In this document: positions 14,111-18,615 of the stretch, in pieces
Numbering within the stretch: the first letter of the stretch is position 1
Layout of the letters: each line of letters begins with the position of its first letter
From: JBBRMQ01 sp038230775
Lineage (GTDB): Bacteria; Acidobacteriota; Thermoanaerobaculia; Gp7-AA8
Assembly: GCA_038230775.1 (NCBI GenBank)
Contig: JBBRMQ010000066.1
Location: 1 to 18,615 of the forward strand
Length of the DNA stretch: 18,615 bases
Direction: 5' to 3'
The notes under the pieces: model-generated
Seen by the model: only the letters and a program-made list of their open reading frames with translations
Told to the model about the DNA's origin: nothing
Databases searched by the model: none
Position numbers and translations under genes: made by a program

Positions 14111-14190
14111 GTTGTCGGTTGTCGGTGGTCGGTTGTCATTGGAACGGGTGGGCGTGGACAACCGAGAACTGACAACCGACAACGCGGCGC
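14107..14190. repeat. Spacer palindrome of 7-base GTTGTCG units (locus D)
   Basis: GCGTTGTCGGTTGTCGGTGG... (arm 14107-14137) and ...GACAACCGACAACGCGGCGC (arm 14157-14190) are reverse complements over roughly 30 bases with about five mismatches. Units are GTTGTCG, repeated four times in the left arm. The loop is CATTGGAACGGGTGGGCGTG. The element lies between the convergent STAS and lipoprotein genes. Confidence 0.82.
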
Positions 14191-14205
14191 GGAACGCGTC
14201 GCAGT

Positions 14206-14844
14206 TTAAGTTCCGCCCCTTCGCCCGCGCCGCTGCGGTCCCGCGGCCGGAGTCGCGTCCTCGGCGGACCCAGCGCTCCAGCGCATCGGCAATGAGTTCG
14301 TCGTGACCGTCTCGTTCCGCTCCACCCATTTCGCGAACAACTGATCCGCAAGCTGCGGATCGTGGACGGCTCTCTCCGGAATGGAGATCAGCTTCTCGAA
14401 CGGCTGCGTGTCGCCGAGGAAGTTGATCTTGAGGCGGAGGGCGTTTGGGCGCGGTTGCCACGGCGACGTCGGATTCGTGACGATGACGACGCGCACACCG
14501 GTCGCGAAACTCTTCTTCTCGCCGGACTGAATCGGGATCAGGCGCGGGAGGAACTGCTCGCCCGGAATCTCGGTGCCGATGTCCACGGTCACCATGTGGG
14601 TCTCCGAATCATAGGAGGCTTGCGGAAGGATATCGGCGATGAGGATCGAGGTGCCGCGCTGGTTGGTGACGTCGTACTTCAGCGCCAGAGACATGTTCGG
14701 TGTGAGGCGATCGCCAAAGACTTCCGCGTCGACACGCACGCCGTTCTCGGTGCCAACGACGCGCCGCGACTCCTTCATGTCGACGGGCTTCGTGGACGTG
14801 CAACCAATCGCAAGGAGCAGAAAAAGAACGGCGGAGCGTTTCAC
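14206..14844 (-). CDS. Putative lipoprotein of unknown function
   Basis: A 212-aa product from a GTG preceded by AGGAGG at 7 bases, an ideal ribosome site. The N-terminus MKRSAVLFLLLAIGC is a lipoprotein signal with lipobox LAIGC and Cys15 as the lipidated residue. The mature part looks like a beta domain (RVDAEVFGDRLTPNMSLALKYDVTNQRG, SILIADILP, MVTVDIGTEIP), which may be an Ig/FxLYD-like fold; I do not recognise the family. The tail after about residue 195 is Gly/Arg/Ala-rich and probably disordered. It follows lepA by 144 bases, so it may have its own promoter. Confidence 0.75.
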   Translation of the reverse strand: MKRSAVLFLLLAIGCTSTKPVDMKESRRVVGTENGVRVDAEVFGDRLTPNMSLALKYDVTNQRGTSILIADILPQASYDSETHMVTVDIGTEIPGEQFLPRLIPIQSGEKKSFATGVRVVIVTNPTSPWQPRPNALRLKINFLGDTQPFEKLISIPERAVHDPQLADQLFAKWVERNETVTTNSLPMRWSAGSAEDATPAAGPQRRGRRGGT

Positions 14845-14871
14845 AGGGGGGCCTCCTGGGTGGCTCTCCCA

Positions 14872-14900
14872 ATACTACCTTCTCCTTGTCAAAACGTTCC
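14872..14900 (-). promoter_or_regulatory. Weak promoter candidate ahead of the lipoprotein gene
   Basis: On the minus strand GGAAC (14896-14900) stands 18 bases from TAGTAT (14872-14877), a layout that could suit an ECF-type sigma. A perfect TTGACA lies at 14887-14892 but has no -10 at the right distance. The rest of the lepA/lipoprotein gap (14845-14988) shows no gene, and I see no clear terminator. Low confidence. Confidence 0.2.
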
Positions 14901-14988
14901 GCCAGCGGTGGTCCATCCGCGGCGGGACAGCGGCGGCACGGACAGCGATCGGCCTTCGACGCCGGTGCAGGGCCACGCAAGAAGGGGA

Positions 14989-16785
<1,797 letters not shown>

Positions 16786-16820
16786 TCAGCGAGTGGCTGT
16801 AACACCGCGACGGGGCATTG

Positions 16821-17300
16821 TCATCCCAGCAGTTTCTCAACGATCACCACGTCCCGCCAGACGCCGTCCAGCTGCGCGTGCCGCTCGTAGACCCCGACCT
16901 CGCGGAATCCGACCCTTTTCAGCAGGCTGCGGCTGGCGCCGTTCTCCACAAAAACGCGTGAAACGAGCTTCCACAGGCCCGCCTTTCGCGCCTCGCCGAA
17001 GAGTGCCTCCATGGCCATTCGCCCCGCTCCCCGTCCACGCGCCTTCCGATCGGCATACACCGAGAACTCACCGATTCCCGCATAGCACTCGCGAGGGCGA
17101 TAGGTCGACGTCGATGCAAAGGCGATCACCTCGGCTGCGTCTTCGACGACGACGACCGGATGCACTCCGTCGAACCACGTCCCCACTTCGGCGGCCGTTC
17201 GATGCCGCGTCTCGAAGGTCGCGACGCGGTCGTCGATGCCCGCGTTGTAGATGCGGGCGATGGCCGGGGCGTCTGATGGTCTTGCCAGTCTCGCAAACAC
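16821..17300 (-). CDS. arsN1: GNAT N-acetyltransferase, ArsN1/phosphinothricin-acetyltransferase-like
   Basis: A 159-aa GNAT protein with IYNAGIDDRVATFETR at the N-terminus, the acetyl-CoA loop RKARGRGAG (86-93) and a C-terminal GFREVGVYERHAQLDGVWRDV. These motifs match the ArsN1 branch of the bar/pat family, which acetylates the amino group of arsinothricin or phosphinothricin and so detoxifies them. No other arsenic gene is near, so the natural substrate is uncertain, and methionine-sulfoximine or another amino acid is possible. The only plausible start is a GTG at 17298-17300, whose first base is the last base of the palindrome 17300-17378. Confidence 0.82.
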   Translation of the reverse strand: MFARLARPSDAPAIARIYNAGIDDRVATFETRHRTAAEVGTWFDGVHPVVVVEDAAEVIAFASTSTYRPRECYAGIGEFSVYADRKARGRGAGRMAMEALFGEARKAGLWKLVSRVFVENGASRSLLKRVGFREVGVYERHAQLDGVWRDVVIVEKLLG

Positions 17301-17378
17301 CCCTCACCCCCGCTTCGCGGACCGTGGGCCCTCGCCGCGCGAAGCGGGGAGAGGGTGGCCGAAGGCCGGGTGAGGGGC
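17300..17378. repeat. CCCTCACCC/GGGTGAGGG palindrome between S46 peptidase and acetyltransferase
   Basis: CCCCTCACCC (17300-17309) pairs with GGGTGAGGGG (17368-17377), and CCCCGCTTCGCG (17307-17318) pairs with CGCGAAGCGGGG (17338-17349). The right part 17345-17378 is identical over 34 bases to 4829-4862 in the TldD-like gene. The left arm has diverged, so this copy is shorter and less symmetrical. It ends 2 bases before the S46 stop codon. Confidence 0.87.
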
Positions 17379-17380
17379 AG

Positions 17381-18615
17381 TCAATTTTTCATCAACGCCG
17401 TCACCACGTTGTCCGCGTGATAGATGTGCCGCAGAGCCTCGAGGATCGCGGCCGAATCGACCGAGAGCGCGCGACCGACGCGGTCGTCGAACTGGTAGTC
17501 CCACGGCAGCGATGAGAGATTGCCGTCGAAGACGATGCCGACGAACTCATTCGCACGATTCACGACCGGGCTTCCCGAGTTGCCGCCGATGATGTCCGCC
17601 GTGCTCACGAAGTTGTACGGAGTCGACAACTTGATCTCCGCCTTGTGCGCGAACCAGCTCTTCGGCAGGTCAAACGGCGGCTTGTTGTTGTGCTCTCCCG
17701 ATCGCGTGAATGCGCCCGCCATGGTGGTGAACGCCGGTACCTGGCTGCCGTTCTCCTCGTAGCCTTTGACCGTTCCGTACGACAGGCGCAGCGTGAACGT
17801 CGCATCGGGATACGTGTCGCCACTCGTCTTGAAGACTGCATTGGCGATCTTGGCGTACGACTGCCGCAGCGGCTCGTCGACGTTGTCCTCATACTGCTTC
17901 CGCACCTCGCGCGATCGCGCGTCGACCAGGCGTACAACGGCGATCATCGGATCGTCGGCCGACACCAACTTACGCGCGGCGACACTTTTCAGCTTCGTCC
18001 CGCGAATGAGCTCGGACGCGCGTTGATTCGGCGACTTGCCGGCAAGCACCTGCTGCAGCAGCGGATCGTCCGGTGACGTCTCCATCCATTGCGACAGCGA
18101 ATCGCCAAGCTCCAGGATTTCCAGATCGTCATAGATTGGCGCCTCGGAGTAGAGCTCCTGTTTCAGCGAATCGAGATTCGATTCGCGATACTCGCGCAGG
18201 CGATCGGCGTTCGGTTTCTTCGACTCCTCGTCGAGGCGCACGATCTCCCGCGCGATGCCGAAGAGCTTGCTGTTGAATGCCAGCCCGCCTTCCAGAAAAC
18301 GGTACGGAACATAAATGCTGCGATAGGTCTCGATCGCCTTGTCCACGGTCTGATATGCATCGCCGTATGCGCTCTGCATCTGCGGATCTGCGGCGATCTT
18401 CTGCTGCAGCGCCGCCTGCGCGTCGGCCTTACTCTTCATCACCGCCGGATCCTGCAGCCCGGCGATGCGTCCGACGTAGACCTTGCGCGAGTTCTTGATG
18501 CTGAACAGATCGTCGTGCGCGCGGCGGTCGTTCTCCGTGCTTCGCTCGGCGTAGTTGCCGAGGAGGACTTCGCGGCGGCGCAGGAGGTCGAGGGTGAACG
18601 GATAGGAGACATCGC
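17381..18615 (-). CDS. S46 family dipeptidyl peptidase (DPP7/DPP11 type), C-terminal part
   Basis: The frame is open to the window edge: 410 residues plus stop, beginning mid-protein with VSYPFTLDLLRRREVLL. NSRKVYVGRIAGLQDPAVM, FTLRLSYGTVKGYEENG and GGNSGSPVVN are typical of S46 exopeptidases, chymotrypsin-fold periplasmic enzymes that release dipeptides. The nucleophile is the first Ser of GNSGSP, 64 residues before the end; the catalytic His and Asp lie outside the window. The residue 18 after it, in FDGN, is Gly, where I recall DPP11 having Arg673, so a DPP7-like preference for hydrophobic P1 residues is more likely than Asp/Glu. The helical insert (about the first 150 visible residues) is as expected. 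Truncated only by the window. Confidence 0.9.
   Translation of the reverse strand, partial: DVSYPFTLDLLRRREVLLGNYAERSTENDRRAHDDLFSIKNSRKVYVGRIAGLQDPAVMKSKADAQAALQQKIAADPQMQSAYGDAYQTVDKAIETYRSIYVPYRFLEGGLAFNSKLFGIAREIVRLDEESKKPNADRLREYRESNLDSLKQELYSEAPIYDDLEILELGDSLSQWMETSPDDPLLQQVLAGKSPNQRASELIRGTKLKSVAARKLVSADDPMIAVVRLVDARSREVRKQYEDNVDEPLRQSYAKIANAVFKTSGDTYPDATFTLRLSYGTVKGYEENGSQVPAFTTMAGAFTRSGEHNNKPPFDLPKSWFAHKAEIKLSTPYNFVSTADIIGGNSGSPVVNRANEFVGIVFDGNLSSLPWDYQFDDRVGRALSVDSAAILEALRHIYHADNVVTALMKN

Overview
This is a GC-rich bacterial chromosomal window. Several things point to a Gram-negative soil or sediment lineage, most likely Acidobacteriota: the N-terminus of a TonB-dependent receptor of the carboxypeptidase-regulatory/plug type, an S46-type dipeptidyl peptidase, a Pkn2-like membrane Ser/Thr kinase, a divergent EF-G-like GTPase, a propionyl-CoA-carboxylase-type carboxyltransferase, and many interspersed palindromes. 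There is no rRNA, no tRNA that I can see, no CRISPR array, no transposase and no phage gene. All gaps between genes are under 300 bases.

Layout. Bases 1-7274 are all on the minus strand. Reading in the direction of transcription they are a Ser/Thr kinase, a short TldD-like protease with a 135-bp palindromic element inserted in frame, an unrecognised 277-aa protein, a DUF507 protein, a spacer hairpin, pccB, and a TonB-dependent receptor that runs off the left edge. Kinase to DUF507 are joined by 4-base TTGA, GTGA and ATGA stop/start overlaps, so they look like one translationally coupled operon. Bases 7479-9587 hold a plus-strand EF-G-like GTPase. Bases 9709-13194 are a second compact minus-strand operon: an exported HEXXH metalloprotease, a 96-aa protein, selD, a zinc-ribbon/DUF2007 protein and a PEGA-domain membrane protein. 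Divergent from it (13231-14089, plus) is a partner-switching pair, an RsbW-like anti-sigma ATPase and an RsbV-like STAS protein. Bases 14206-18615 (minus) hold, in transcription order, an S46 peptidase running off the right edge, an ArsN1-like acetyltransferase, lepA and a lipoprotein.

The main hidden feature is selD. A standard reading starts it at 11559 and loses about 56 residues. The true frame continues upstream through an in-frame TGA (11668-11670) that sits exactly at the catalytic Cys/Sec position of the family, in the context GG-U-ACK-LG, followed at bacterial SECIS spacing by a perfect 5-bp hairpin. The enzyme that makes the selenium donor is therefore itself probably a selenoprotein, and the host should have SelA/SelB/tRNA-Sec elsewhere.

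The second theme is repeats. Three palindrome classes are scattered through the window: (i) CCCTCACCC/GGGTGAGGG elements at 4728-4862 and 17300-17378, sharing an identical 34-mer; (ii) twin-hairpin elements bounded by TGTGTG/CACACA at 9596-9653 and 12004-12060; (iii) spacer palindromes built from period-7 GTTGNCN units at 3052-3127, 7333-7406, 13682-13739 and 14107-14190. Several have become part of proteins or of start/stop junctions. Species, repeat copy number and any RAYT-type mobiliser cannot be determined from this window.
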